Origin: Pseudonocardia sp. HH130629-09
Lineage (GTDB): Bacteria > Actinomycetota > Actinomycetes > Mycobacteriales > Pseudonocardiaceae
Direction of reading: 5' to 3'
Length of the DNA: 64,000 nt
Assembly: GCF_001294645.1 (NCBI RefSeq)
Contig: NZ_CP011868.1
Span: 5,983,424-6,047,423, forward strand
The position numbers were made by a program, and so were the translations under genes. Below the pieces are notes generated by a model that was given only the letters and a program-made list of their open reading frames with translations, did not search any database and was not told the origin of the DNA. The number at the start of each line of letters is the position of its first letter. Positions within the stretch are counted from its first letter, which is position 1. Positions 16,056 to 25,028 of this stretch are shown here, one piece after another.

Positions 16056-18374
16056 ATGCAGACGTCCCTGGTCGAGTGGTTGCGCGGGCAGGACGACGGG
16101 TTCCTCGCCGCGCTGCTGCGCGCACGTCCGGACCTCGCCGTCCCACCCCCCGGCGACCTCACCGTGCTCGCGACCCGCGCCTCGATCCGGGCGTCGGTGC
16201 AGCGCGCCTGCGAGGACCTCGGCACCGTGGCGCTGACCGTTCTGGACGCCCTGGTGCTGGCGACGGCGTGGCGGACCCCGGTCGACGCGACGACCCCCGA
16301 CGCCGGCCTGCGTGGCTGGCTCGGCCCCGACGTGGACGCGGCCACCGTCGCCGAGGGACTCACCGCGCTGCGTGACCGCGCGCTGGCCTGGGGCCCGGAC
16401 GACGCGGTGTCGCTGGTCCCCGCGGCCGCCGACGTCGTCGGGCCGTGGCCCGCCGGGCTCGGCGCCCCCGCCACCGGTCCGGCCGCGAGCTCCGAGCTCG
16501 ACACCCTGCTCGCCGGGGTGGGCGAGGACGAGCGCAAGGTCCTCGACGTCCTCGCCCAGGGCCCGCCGGTCGGCCGCTCCCGCAACGCGAACGGCTCCGC
16601 CGGACCGGTCGGGTCGCTCCTCGACAAGGGACTGCTCGTGCGCCGCGACGCCGACACCGTCGAGCTGCCCCGCCAGGTCGCGCTCGCCCTGCGCGGGGAC
16701 CGCCCGATGGGGCCGCTGGACCTGTCCCGGCCGGACGTCCCGCTGCGCGCCAGGGAGACCTCGATGGTCGACGGCACCGGCGCCGGGGCCGCACTGGAGT
16801 TCCTGCGCCGCACCGACCTGCTCCTGGAGTGGCTGGCGCGGGAGTCGGTGCCGGTGCTGCGGTCGGGCGGGTTCGGCGTCCGCGAGCTCAAGCGGGCGGC
16901 GAAGGCGGCCGACACCGACGAGCCGACCGCGGCGCTGATCCTGGAGGTCCTGTACGCCGCGGACCTCGTCGGGGCGACCGAGTCGGTGACCCCGGAGTGG
17001 CTGCCGACCACCACCTGGGACGTCTGGGGCACCGGCCCGGAGGAGTCCCGCTGGGCGGTGCTGGCCCAGGCCTGGCTGGAGCTGTCGCGGCTGCCGGGGC
17101 TGGTGGGGCGCCGCGACGAGACCGGCAAGCCGATCACCGCCCTGTCCGACGGGCCGCGCCGTCCCCCCGCCGCGCGGGATCGCCGTCGCGTCCTGGACGC
17201 GCTCGCCGACCTCGCACCCGGCACCTCGGTCGGGTCACCGGAGGACCTGGCGCGCCTGCTGGCCTGGCACGCCCCGCGCCGCGGCGGCCGGCTGCGCGAC
17301 GAGACGGTCGGCTGGACCGTCGCCGAGGCCACCGCGATCGGCGTGGTCGCCCTCGACGCGCTCACCACGGCCGGACGGGTGCTGCTCGACCCGGCCCTGC
17401 GCCCGGACCCGGCGCACCCCACCCGGCACCCCACCGAGCTGGCCGCCGCACTGCACGCGGCGCTGCCCGCCCCGGTGGAGGAGATCCTGCTGCAGGCCGA
17501 CCTGACCGCCGTCGCACCCGGACGGCTCTCGGCGGACCTCGCGCACGAGCTCGCGATCCTGGCCGAGGTCGAGTCCGCGGGCGGGGCCACGGTGTACCGC
17601 TTCACCGAGCGCAGCCTGCGCCGGGCACTGGACACCGGCCGTACCGCCGACGACGTCCGCGCGATCCTCGAGGCCCGTTCCCGCACCCCGGTCCCGCAGA
17701 CCCTGACCTATCTGGTGGACGACGTCGCCCGCCGGCACGGCAGGCTGCGCGGCGGGGCGGTCAGCTGCTTCCTGCGCTCGGACGACGAGGTGCTCCTGTC
17801 CGAGGTGCTCGCGCACTCCGCGGCCGAGGAGCTGGGGCTGCGCCGGATCGCCCCGACCGTCATGGTCAGCTCGCTGCCGCTGTCCGAGGTGCTCGACGGG
17901 ATGCGGGCCGCCGGGTTCAGCCCGGCCGCCGAGGACGCGGGCGGTGCCGTCGTCGACCTCGGGCCGAAGGGGCGGCGCACCGAGCCGCGGCTGCGGCGCG
18001 GCACCCGCGACGCCGGTCGGGTCGTCGACCGGTCCCCGACGAACCGGGCCGAGGAGCTGGTCGAGCGACTGCGGGCGGGGGACCGCCTGGCCGGGGTGCG
18101 CGACAGCGTCGCCGGGCGGCGTGAACTCACCGGCGCGACCGGGAACCTGGCGTCGTTGCAGGAGGCCGTGCGCGAGGGCCGGACCGTGTGGATCGGCTAC
18201 GTCGACGCCCACGGGGTCGCCGGGGACCGGGTGCTCGCGCCGGTCTCGGTCGGCGGCGGCTACGTCGAGGGCCGCGACGCGCTGGACGGCGAGCTGCGCC
18301 GGATCCAGCTGCACCGCATCACCTCGATCGCGCCGGTGGACGCCGGGTCGGAGCAGCCGGCCGGGCGGGACTGA
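16056..18374 (+). CDS. Helicase C-terminal/XPB-associated domain protein (Rv0862c-like)
   Basis: This 772-aa protein resembles the actinobacterial proteins annotated as helicase-associated or XPB/Ssl2-like, of which Rv0862c is the mycobacterial example. It opens with MQTSLVEWLRGQDDGFLAALLRARPDL and has a long winged-helix-rich middle. The C-terminal third (PVPQTLTYLVDDVARRHGRLRGG, then a WYL-like GRTVWIGYVDAHG) is typical. No Walker A motif is seen, so it is probably not an ATPase itself. In mycobacteria its neighbour is the XPB helicase; here a conservon separates the two. It is likely a DNA-repair partner, by context only. Confidence 0.8.
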   Translation: MQTSLVEWLRGQDDGFLAALLRARPDLAVPPPGDLTVLATRASIRASVQRACEDLGTVALTVLDALVLATAWRTPVDATTPDAGLRGWLGPDVDAATVAEGLTALRDRALAWGPDDAVSLVPAAADVVGPWPAGLGAPATGPAASSELDTLLAGVGEDERKVLDVLAQGPPVGRSRNANGSAGPVGSLLDKGLLVRRDADTVELPRQVALALRGDRPMGPLDLSRPDVPLRARETSMVDGTGAGAALEFLRRTDLLLEWLARESVPVLRSGGFGVRELKRAAKAADTDEPTAALILEVLYAADLVGATESVTPEWLPTTTWDVWGTGPEESRWAVLAQAWLELSRLPGLVGRRDETGKPITALSDGPRRPPAARDRRRVLDALADLAPGTSVGSPEDLARLLAWHAPRRGGRLRDETVGWTVAEATAIGVVALDALTTAGRVLLDPALRPDPAHPTRHPTELAAALHAALPAPVEEILLQADLTAVAPGRLSADLAHELAILAEVESAGGATVYRFTERSLRRALDTGRTADDVRAILEARSRTPVPQTLTYLVDDVARRHGRLRGGAVSCFLRSDDEVLLSEVLAHSAAEELGLRRIAPTVMVSSLPLSEVLDGMRAAGFSPAAEDAGGAVVDLGPKGRRTEPRLRRGTRDAGRVVDRSPTNRAEELVERLRAGDRLAGVRDSVAGRRELTGATGNLASLQEAVREGRTVWIGYVDAHGVAGDRVLAPVSVGGGYVEGRDALDGELRRIQLHRITSIAPVDAGSEQPAGRD

Positions 18375-18396
18375 GCCCGCGGACGCACGACTGCAG

Positions 18397-18425
18397 CGGC
18401 GCCGGCACTGCTCGTGCCGGCGCCG
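18397..18425. terminator. Strong hairpin between helicase-domain gene and conservon
   Basis: A perfect 12-bp stem (CGGCGCCGGCAC / GTGCCGGCGCCG) has a TGCTC loop. It sits between convergent genes and probably works in both directions. Confidence 0.75.
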
Positions 18426-18437
18426 CCGGGCCCGGGG

Positions 18438-19055
18438 TCAGCGGGCGCCGGCCGCCATCCGCTGGTGCATCGCGTGCTGCACCAGCGCGATCAGGGTCTC
18501 CTTGGTCGACTGGCGGTGCCGGGCGTCGCAGACGACCATCGGGACGGCCGGGTCGATCGCCATCGCCTCGCGGACGTCGTCGAGGGTGTGCTGCAGCTGC
18601 CCGTCGAAGGCGTTGACGCCCACCACGTAGGGCAGCCCACGGTCCTCGAAGAAGTCGATCGCGGCGAACGAGTCGGCGAGGCGTCGGGTGTCGACGAGGA
18701 CGACGGCACCGATCGCGCCGCGGACCAGGTCGTCCCACATGAACCAGAACCGTTGCTGGCCGGGCGTGCCGAACAGGTAGAGCACCAGGTCGGAGTCCAG
18801 CGAGACGCGGCCGAAGTCCATCGCGACCGTCGTGGACCGCTTGTTGGGGGTGGCGGAGAGGTCGTCGTGCGACGCACTCGCCTCGGTCATCACCGCCTCC
18901 GTGGTCAGCGGCATGATCTCCGAGACCGATCCGACGAAGGTGGTCTTCCCGACGCCGAACCCGCCGGCCACCACGATCTTGGCCGACATCGTCGCGGCAC
19001 GGGCCATCCCGGCCGCGGGCTGGGGCGGCTGTGGCCTAGAGCCGACGGAGTCCAC
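18438..19055 (-). CDS. Conservon small GTPase (CvnD type)
   Basis: The 205-aa Ras-like ATP/GTP-binding protein is of the type that ends actinobacterial conservons. P-loop: VVAGGFGVGKTTFVGSVSEI; switch region: DFGRVSLDSDLVLYLFGTPGQQRF; base specificity: VVGVNAFDG. It shares 20 bp with the DUF742 gene upstream. In Streptomyces, CvnD-type GTPases form a membrane-associated complex with CvnA-C resembling a G-protein-coupled switch. The GTG at 19055 is the longest coupled start; an ATG 22 codons in would also give a complete GTPase. Confidence 0.92.
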   Translation of the reverse strand: MDSVGSRPQPPQPAAGMARAATMSAKIVVAGGFGVGKTTFVGSVSEIMPLTTEAVMTEASASHDDLSATPNKRSTTVAMDFGRVSLDSDLVLYLFGTPGQQRFWFMWDDLVRGAIGAVVLVDTRRLADSFAAIDFFEDRGLPYVVGVNAFDGQLQHTLDDVREAMAIDPAVPMVVCDARHRQSTKETLIALVQHAMHQRMAAGAR

Positions 19056-19737
19056 TCAACACCCTTTCCATCAGCGCGAGGTCCGGCGCGTTGCCGGGAG
19101 TGCTCGCGGTCTGGTGAACGGTCACCGTGCCGTTCGAGGCCATGTCCCCGAGCAGCACCCGGGCGACGCCCAGGGGGAGCGACAGCAACGCCGCGACCTC
19201 GGCCACCGAGCGGGTCTGCTCGAGCAGCAGGTCGGCGACGGAGCGGTGCTCCATCGGCAGCCGTTCCAGCTGGCTGCGGGCCCGGTTGCTGACCGAGACC
19301 AGGGTCTCGACGGCCAGCTCGTAGCCCGACTTGGTCCGTCCCCGCGTCCAGGCGTAGGGCCGGACGAAGGAGGCGCCACCCGCGGACGGGGGCACCGGCG
19401 GCGGCGCTGCCACTGGGTCGTGCGCGGGGCTCGGCCCCGAGTTCTGTGCCGGGTACGGCGTCGGCCGGTCCGGCCGGTCACCGGTGCGCCGTGCCTCCAG
19501 CTCGTCCGGGGTGGGCGGCAGCCCGTAGGCCGCCGACCCGCCGATCGGGCCGGTCACCTCGGCCGGTTCCGGCGGTGGGACCCGGGCCCCGGTGCCGGCG
19601 TCCTCCGGCTCGACGTCCTCCGGACGGTCGCGCCCCCATCGGCGCTTCCTCGGCTTGCGCTTGGAGTCCAGGCTGAACCCGTTCATGACGTCGGCGAACG
19701 TCGGCTCGGGGCCGTGTCCGCCCGGGTCCTGGGTCAT
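19036..19737 (-). CDS. DUF742 protein (CvnC type)
   Basis: This 233-aa protein has a Pro-rich, basic N-terminal half (residues ~1-120, including KRKPRKRRWGRDRPED) followed by the DUF742 winged-helix region (FVRPYAWTRGRTKSGYELAVETLVS; VADLLLEQTRSVAEVAALLSLPLGVARVLLGDMA). DUF742 proteins are conservon members with a DNA-binding-like fold and unclear targets. It is usually about 120 aa; the long N-terminus is an addition. It lies 76 bp downstream of the roadblock gene and overlaps the GTPase gene. Confidence 0.9.
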   Translation of the reverse strand: MTQDPGGHGPEPTFADVMNGFSLDSKRKPRKRRWGRDRPEDVEPEDAGTGARVPPPEPAEVTGPIGGSAAYGLPPTPDELEARRTGDRPDRPTPYPAQNSGPSPAHDPVAAPPPVPPSAGGASFVRPYAWTRGRTKSGYELAVETLVSVSNRARSQLERLPMEHRSVADLLLEQTRSVAEVAALLSLPLGVARVLLGDMASNGTVTVHQTASTPGNAPDLALMERVLSGLRRL

Positions 19738-19813
19738 CGGATCTCACCCGCTCTGGTCGATCCTGGGATGGGGTGCATGACGGTAACGCGTCCTGGGGTC
19801 CGGGGTCGTGGGC

Positions 19814-20242
19814 TCAGGGCCCGAACGAGCCCTGCAGCTCCGCGCGCAGCTCCGGGGTGAGCAGCTGGCCGACCCGGTCGACCAGCAACGTCATCTCGTA
19901 GCCGACGAGGCCGATGTCGCAGCTCGGCGAGGCCAGCACGGCCAGGCAGGAGCCGTCGCTGATCGACATCAGCAGCACGATCCCGCGGTCCATCTCGACG
20001 ACGGTCTGCACGACGCCACCGGCGTCGAAGCAGCGCGCGGCGCCCTGGGTCAGGCTGACCAGACCGGATGCGACGGCGGCGAGCTGGTCGGCCCGGTCGC
20101 GCGGCAGCCGGTCGGACGCGGTCAGCAGCAGCCCGTCGGTCGACACCACGATGGCGTGCGCGACACCCGGGACGCGCTCCGCGAAGTTGGTGACCAGCCA
20201 GCCGAAACGGCTCTGGCTGGGCTGTGCCTGCGGTGCCCTCAC
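19814..20242 (-). CDS. Roadblock/LC7 domain protein (CvnB type)
   Basis: The 142-aa roadblock/LC7 protein is the putative GTPase regulator of the conservon. The domain runs through FGWLVTNFAERVPGVAHAIVVSTDGLLLTAS, then DQLAAVASGLVSLTQGAA, ending with VGYEMTLLVDRVGQLLTPELRAELQ. The GTG start overlaps the kinase stop (GTGA), so expression is coupled to the kinase. Confidence 0.95.
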   Translation of the reverse strand: MRAPQAQPSQSRFGWLVTNFAERVPGVAHAIVVSTDGLLLTASDRLPRDRADQLAAVASGLVSLTQGAARCFDAGGVVQTVVEMDRGIVLLMSISDGSCLAVLASPSCDIGLVGYEMTLLVDRVGQLLTPELRAELQGSFGP

Positions 20243-23200
20243 TGGTTCTCCTCGGGGTCGGACGAGTTCGGTCGGTCCGCGGCGGGCTCGGGGGTGCCGG
20301 TCGCGGTGGTGTCCTGCGGGGCCCGGGGGCCCTGCCTGTCGTGCTGGTCCTGCGGGTCGTGCTGGTCCTGCGGATCGGAGTCGCCGTCGACCGTCTCGGT
20401 CGTGCCGGTGAGTGCGTTGCGACGGACACCGGAAGCGCTCTCCCGGCCCTGACGCACGCCCTGCTGGTAGCTGGCGAGACGGCCACGGACGCTCTCGGCG
20501 TCCCTCGGCTCCGCCGGAGCGGGGCTGAGCACGGTCGATCCTGCCGCACTGCCCGGGAGCAGTCGCGCCCGCGGGCGTCGCTTGGGCAGTCCTGCGGTCG
20601 TCAGCTCGTCACCGACGGTCTCCGACTCGTCGCCGTCGGTGGCCTCGCGGGCCTGCCGCCAGACGTCGTCGGCGGGGGAGGCGAAGGCCGCCGGGGGCGC
20701 CGGGGTGTCGGCCGCGGCGGGAGCCGGGGCACCGGCCGGGGCGCCACCGTTCGGGCCGGCGGCGTCCTGCCAGCGGACCGGCACCGACCGGTTCGAGCGG
20801 AACCAGGCCGAGGCGATGTCGTCGAAGATCGGGGTGGTCTGACCCATGTCGAACCCGGTCTGGGCCCGGGCCGACTCGACCGCCCCGGGGCGCCGGAGCT
20901 GACCCCGATCGCCCTCGACGGCCACCTTCGGCGCGAACAGCTCGTCCTGCGAGGAGCTGACGGAGGCCGCGGCGAGGCTCGCCGGACCGCCGGCCCGGCC
21001 ACCCTCGCGCTTCGGCAGCGGTGCGGGCTCCTGCCGGCCCGCCGCCGGCTGGACCTGCTGACCCGGACGCGCCTGCGGCGCCTCCGGGAACTGCCGGCCG
21101 TCCGGGTGCTGCGCCTGCCGCTGGACCGGCTGAGCCTGCTGGGGTGCGGGCTGCTGCGGGCCGCGGGCCGGTGCCGGGGGCGGGCCCTGGCGGCCCGGAC
21201 CGCGGGTGGGCAGCGCCGGCCCGGCGCCGCGGACCGGCATGACCGGGCGGCGCGACGGCGAGGGGCGGGACCCGTTGGTGCGGGCCGGGAGCGGTCCGCC
21301 CATCGGCGTGCGGCCGGACGTGCGGACCGTCGGGAATCCCGCGGTCTCGGGGTCGCTGCGCGTCGGGCCGGTGTCCCCGGTCCTGCCATCGCCGGCGCTG
21401 CCGTCCCCGGCCCCGGTGCTCCGGGCGGCGCCGTCCTCGGCTGCGGTGTCCGCGGGGCGGGCGCCGTCGGCACCGGTCCCGGGAGTGTCCGTCGAGCCGT
21501 CGGCACCGTCGGCACCGTCGGCGCCGGTGGCGTCGTCCTCGGCGAGGTCGGACCCGGTGTGGCCCGCCTCGACCTCGGCGACCCCGGAGGCGTCGGCGTG
21601 GTCGGTGTCGCCGGACGGGGCGCTCACCTCGGTGTCGGCCGTGCCTGCGGCGCCGGCCTTGTCGTGGGCGTCACCGTCGGTGCCGGGGGCGTCCGCGCGG
21701 TCGGCGGGGGCCGGGGGGAACGGCGCGATGCCGTTCGTGCGGGCCGCGACCGGGGTCTCCTGCGGGGTGGTCCCGTCGGTGGAGTCCTCGGCGGCGCCGT
21801 GGGTGTCACCACCGGCGTCCACACCGGTTGCGCCGTCGGTGTCCCGGTCGGCGGCCGTGCCGGTGGTCCGGTGGTCCGGGGTCCCGTCGGTGCCCGGGAC
21901 GGCACGGACCTGACCGGCACTGTCCTGACCGGCCCCGTCCCGGTCGTCGGATCCGGCGTCGGTGCGCTCGTCGGCGGCCGGGGCCTGCCGGTGGTCCTCG
22001 GGACCGTCGCCGATCGCCCGGTCCAGGACGACGGTGTCGTCCATGTCGCGGTCACCGCGGGCCCGGGCCGCAGCGGCCGCCGCAGCGGCACCCGCCAGCC
22101 CGAGTGCGGCCGCCGCCGACGGACCAGCGGCGCGGCCGGAGCGGTCCGCCTCGGTGCCGGCGCGGTCGGTGCGGTCGGTGCCGTCGGCCGGGGCCTCGGT
22201 CGACTCGATGCCCTCGGTGCCGTCCTCGGTGTCGGCGAGGGCATCGGCGCCGGGGCCGGCGTCGCCGGACGGGGTGAAGACGTCGGCCGGGGTACGCGCG
22301 TCGCGCGCCCCGTCCTGCGACGGCGCGAAGGCCGACAGACCCTGCGGGGCGGACCCGTTCAGGGTCGGGGCCGGTCCGTCGGCGGTCTGCCCACCGGCCT
22401 CGCCGGGGGCCGCGTTCTTCGTCAGCGACGACCCCGGACGGCGCGTCGGCAGGCTCGAGCCCGAGCCGTTGCGCGGCGTCGTGGACGAGGACGTACCGGC
22501 CTCGAAGGTCGGGGTCATCGGGCCGTCGGAGCCCGCGACCATCGACGGCAGCGAACCACCGCGCCCGTTCCCGTTCAGCGCGGTCGGGGCGGCCGACGGG
22601 AGCCCGTCGGGTGCTCCGCCACCGGTCAGCGCCGGGGCGGGCACCTGCGGGGCGTGCTGGTCGCCACCCTGGGGCGGCACGCCGCCCCAGCCGTCCGGAT
22701 CGCCGTCGCGGCGCTGCTCGGGCAGCTGCGCCGAGGGCACCAGCTGCGGCGGCACGGTCACCGAGGCGCTCAGCCCACCGGAGCCGCCGCCGACGGCGGC
22801 CGAGGCGAGCCGGACGCCGACGCGGTGCCGGGCGGCCAGCCGGCCGACCACGAACAGGCCCATCCGCCGGGAGGCCGACACGTCGACCTCGACCGGGCCG
22901 GACAGACGCTGGTTGGCGTCGACCAGCTCGGAGCCGGTCATGCCGACGCCGCGGTCGGAGATCTCGATCAGCAGCGACTCGTCGGCGGTGCGGGTCGTCG
23001 TCATGACGACCTGCGAGTCCGGCGGCGAGAAGTTCGTCGCGTTGTCCAGCAGCTCGGCCAGCAGGTGCACGAGGTCGTTCGCGGCACGACCGGCGATCGT
23101 CGCGTTCGGCGGGGTCTGCACGACGACCCGCTGGTACTGCTCGACCTCCGACACCGCCGCCCGCAGGACGTCGACGACCTGCACCGGCGCCACGTTCCGC

Positions 23201-24666
23201 TTCGCCAGGTCGGTGCCCGCGAGGACCAGCAGGTTCTCGCTGTTGCGGCGCATACGGGTCGCGAGGTGGTCCAGCTGGAACAGGTTCGACAGCTGGTCCG
23301 GGTCCTGCTCGTTGCTCTCCAGCTGCTCGATCAGCTGCAGCTGGCGCTCGACCAGCGCCTGCGAGCGGCGGGAGAGGTTGACGAACATCGAGTTGACGTT
23401 CTGCTGCAGCGCGGCCTGGTCGGCGGCGAGGCGGATGGCCTGACCGTGCACGGCGTCGAAGGCCCGCGCCACCTGACCGATCTCGTCGCGGCTGTCCAGC
23501 GGCACCGGCTCGACGAGCGCGTTCGGTGCCTGACCGGAGCGCATGCCCTGCACCGCCGCGGGCAGCTTCTGCTCCGCGACCTCGAGCGCCGAGCTGCGCA
23601 GCAGGCGCAGCGAACGGACCATCTGCCGGCCCAGCAGCAGGATGATGCCCGCGGTCAGCAGGATCATGAGCATCAGCAGCACGGAGTTGAGGCCCGCGGT
23701 GTTGCCCGCCTGCTCGGCGGCCCTGGCCCGGCCGTCGACGAACGCCTGCTGGGCGGCCGCCGTGGACTGGTCGACCGCGGCGACCGACCGGTCGACGGCG
23801 GTGTTCCACGCACTCGGGTCCACCGGCGGTGCGACGCCCGGCGGGACCGACAGTGCCTGGTCGCGCAGGGCGTTGCGCTCGGCGTTCGCCTGGCCCGCGG
23901 CGAAGTTCCCGAAGGACTGGGCCTGCTCCGGCGTCAGCGACGACTGGAAGTCACCGGCCGCGGCCTGGAACGAGGCCTCGGCGCCCGTGGCCTGTGCGCG
24001 CTGCTGCTCTTCCAGCGTCCCCGCGGCGAGCGCGCCACCGATCACGGTGCGCTCGAGCTGCAGGGCCTCGCGGGCGCTCGCCCCGGCGGCGATCGCCGTG
24101 GTCAGACCCGCGGTGTCGGCGGTCTGCAGCCGTCCCACCAGGGCCCGGTCGAGTCCCAGCGTGCGCTGGACGACCGCGGTGTAGCGGCCGGTGAGGTCGG
24201 CGGCCGGGGTCGGGCCCTCGGCGACCTGCGACCGGATGACCGGCAGCTGGCCCAGCGTGGTGTCCGCCTGCCGGCGGGCCGTGGCCAGGTCGGGGGCCTG
24301 CTGCTCGGCGGTGTCGAGCCCCGCCGTCGTGGCCTGCAGCGCCTGGTCGGTCGTGGCCTGCGCCCGTTCGACGACGGCCCGGTCCCCGAGCCGGTTGCCC
24401 GCCACGAAGCGGACCGCGGCGTCGCGCTCGTTCTGCAGCGCGCCGGTCAGCGTCTCGATCTGGCGGTGCACGTCGACCAGTCCGCTGCCGCGGCTGAGCT
24501 CCTCGGCCACGTTGGCCTGGTCGACGACGCGGATCGCGCCGATGGACAGGGCGAGGACCGTGGGGACCAGGCCGACGACCGCCAGCTTGGCGACCAGGCT
24601 CCAGTTCCGCGGGTCGAGTCGCTCCGACCACGTGCTCGGGCGTTCCGTGCTGGTCACGGTGGTCAC
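20239..24666 (-). CDS. Conservon sensor kinase with NIT-type sensor (CvnA type), 1475 aa
   Basis: This membrane sensor has TM segments at residues ~25-47 and ~325-347 enclosing an extracytoplasmic nitrate/sulfonate-sensing (NIT-like) helical region. A HAMP-like segment and a HATPase domain follow (LVHLLAELLDNATNFSPPDS near 530-550; ISDRGVGM near 568). The usual phosphoacceptor region reads LDHLATRMRRNSENLL. From residue ~640 the remaining ~830 residues are low-complexity, Pro/Ala/Gly/Asp/Thr-rich and probably disordered, far longer than usual for CvnA (~600-1000 aa). It is first in the operon and divergent from XPB. Confidence 0.92.
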   Translation of the reverse strand: MTTVTSTERPSTWSERLDPRNWSLVAKLAVVGLVPTVLALSIGAIRVVDQANVAEELSRGSGLVDVHRQIETLTGALQNERDAAVRFVAGNRLGDRAVVERAQATTDQALQATTAGLDTAEQQAPDLATARRQADTTLGQLPVIRSQVAEGPTPAADLTGRYTAVVQRTLGLDRALVGRLQTADTAGLTTAIAAGASAREALQLERTVIGGALAAGTLEEQQRAQATGAEASFQAAAGDFQSSLTPEQAQSFGNFAAGQANAERNALRDQALSVPPGVAPPVDPSAWNTAVDRSVAAVDQSTAAAQQAFVDGRARAAEQAGNTAGLNSVLLMLMILLTAGIILLLGRQMVRSLRLLRSSALEVAEQKLPAAVQGMRSGQAPNALVEPVPLDSRDEIGQVARAFDAVHGQAIRLAADQAALQQNVNSMFVNLSRRSQALVERQLQLIEQLESNEQDPDQLSNLFQLDHLATRMRRNSENLLVLAGTDLAKRNVAPVQVVDVLRAAVSEVEQYQRVVVQTPPNATIAGRAANDLVHLLAELLDNATNFSPPDSQVVMTTTRTADESLLIEISDRGVGMTGSELVDANQRLSGPVEVDVSASRRMGLFVVGRLAARHRVGVRLASAAVGGGSGGLSASVTVPPQLVPSAQLPEQRRDGDPDGWGGVPPQGGDQHAPQVPAPALTGGGAPDGLPSAAPTALNGNGRGGSLPSMVAGSDGPMTPTFEAGTSSSTTPRNGSGSSLPTRRPGSSLTKNAAPGEAGGQTADGPAPTLNGSAPQGLSAFAPSQDGARDARTPADVFTPSGDAGPGADALADTEDGTEGIESTEAPADGTDRTDRAGTEADRSGRAAGPSAAAALGLAGAAAAAAAARARGDRDMDDTVVLDRAIGDGPEDHRQAPAADERTDAGSDDRDGAGQDSAGQVRAVPGTDGTPDHRTTGTAADRDTDGATGVDAGGDTHGAAEDSTDGTTPQETPVAARTNGIAPFPPAPADRADAPGTDGDAHDKAGAAGTADTEVSAPSGDTDHADASGVAEVEAGHTGSDLAEDDATGADGADGADGSTDTPGTGADGARPADTAAEDGAARSTGAGDGSAGDGRTGDTGPTRSDPETAGFPTVRTSGRTPMGGPLPARTNGSRPSPSRRPVMPVRGAGPALPTRGPGRQGPPPAPARGPQQPAPQQAQPVQRQAQHPDGRQFPEAPQARPGQQVQPAAGRQEPAPLPKREGGRAGGPASLAAASVSSSQDELFAPKVAVEGDRGQLRRPGAVESARAQTGFDMGQTTPIFDDIASAWFRSNRSVPVRWQDAAGPNGGAPAGAPAPAAADTPAPPAAFASPADDVWRQAREATDGDESETVGDELTTAGLPKRRPRARLLPGSAAGSTVLSPAPAEPRDAESVRGRLASYQQGVRQGRESASGVRRNALTGTTETVDGDSDPQDQHDPQDQHDRQGPRAPQDTTATGTPEPAADRPNSSDPEENQ

Positions 24667-25028
24667 GGCGAGATCTCCCTGTCGGTCTCCGGTCCGGGGA
24701 CGGGCGGCGCGGCGGGCACGAGGTCGGGGAGCATCAGCTGGTCCGGTGCGCCTTTCGGGGTCACGACGGGACCGCTCGACCGCATCGCGACCGACACCGG
24801 GCGGCGGTTGCCGCGTCCCGGGGGAGTCGGACGGATAGGATCGTGTCGGGTCCCGTCTGTGCGTGACGGACGGCTGCCGAGTCTAGCCCCCGGAACCCTC
24901 GTCTCCCGAGTGGCGTATGGCCGGTTGCTCCGTCGTCACGTGACGTGACACACGCCGACCGTTCGTCTCCGCTCGGCGTCCGGCGGACCCGCCCCGCCCC
25001 GTTCTCCGGCCTCGAGAGGATTCGTTCC
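24667..25028. promoter_or_regulatory. Divergent promoter region cvnA/XPB
   Basis: This 362-bp gap holds promoters for both directions. At 24935-24944 is a perfect 10-bp palindrome GTCACGTGAC, extended on the right by GTGACA, which could be an operator. A weak Shine-Dalgarno (GAGAGGA) precedes the XPB GTG. Nothing else is recognisable. Confidence 0.4.

Noticed and set aside
20224..24948. 1574-codon open frame on the plus strand opposite the conservon
   Set aside because: Antisense shadow of cvnA; long open frames are expected opposite high-GC genes and this one shows no domain.
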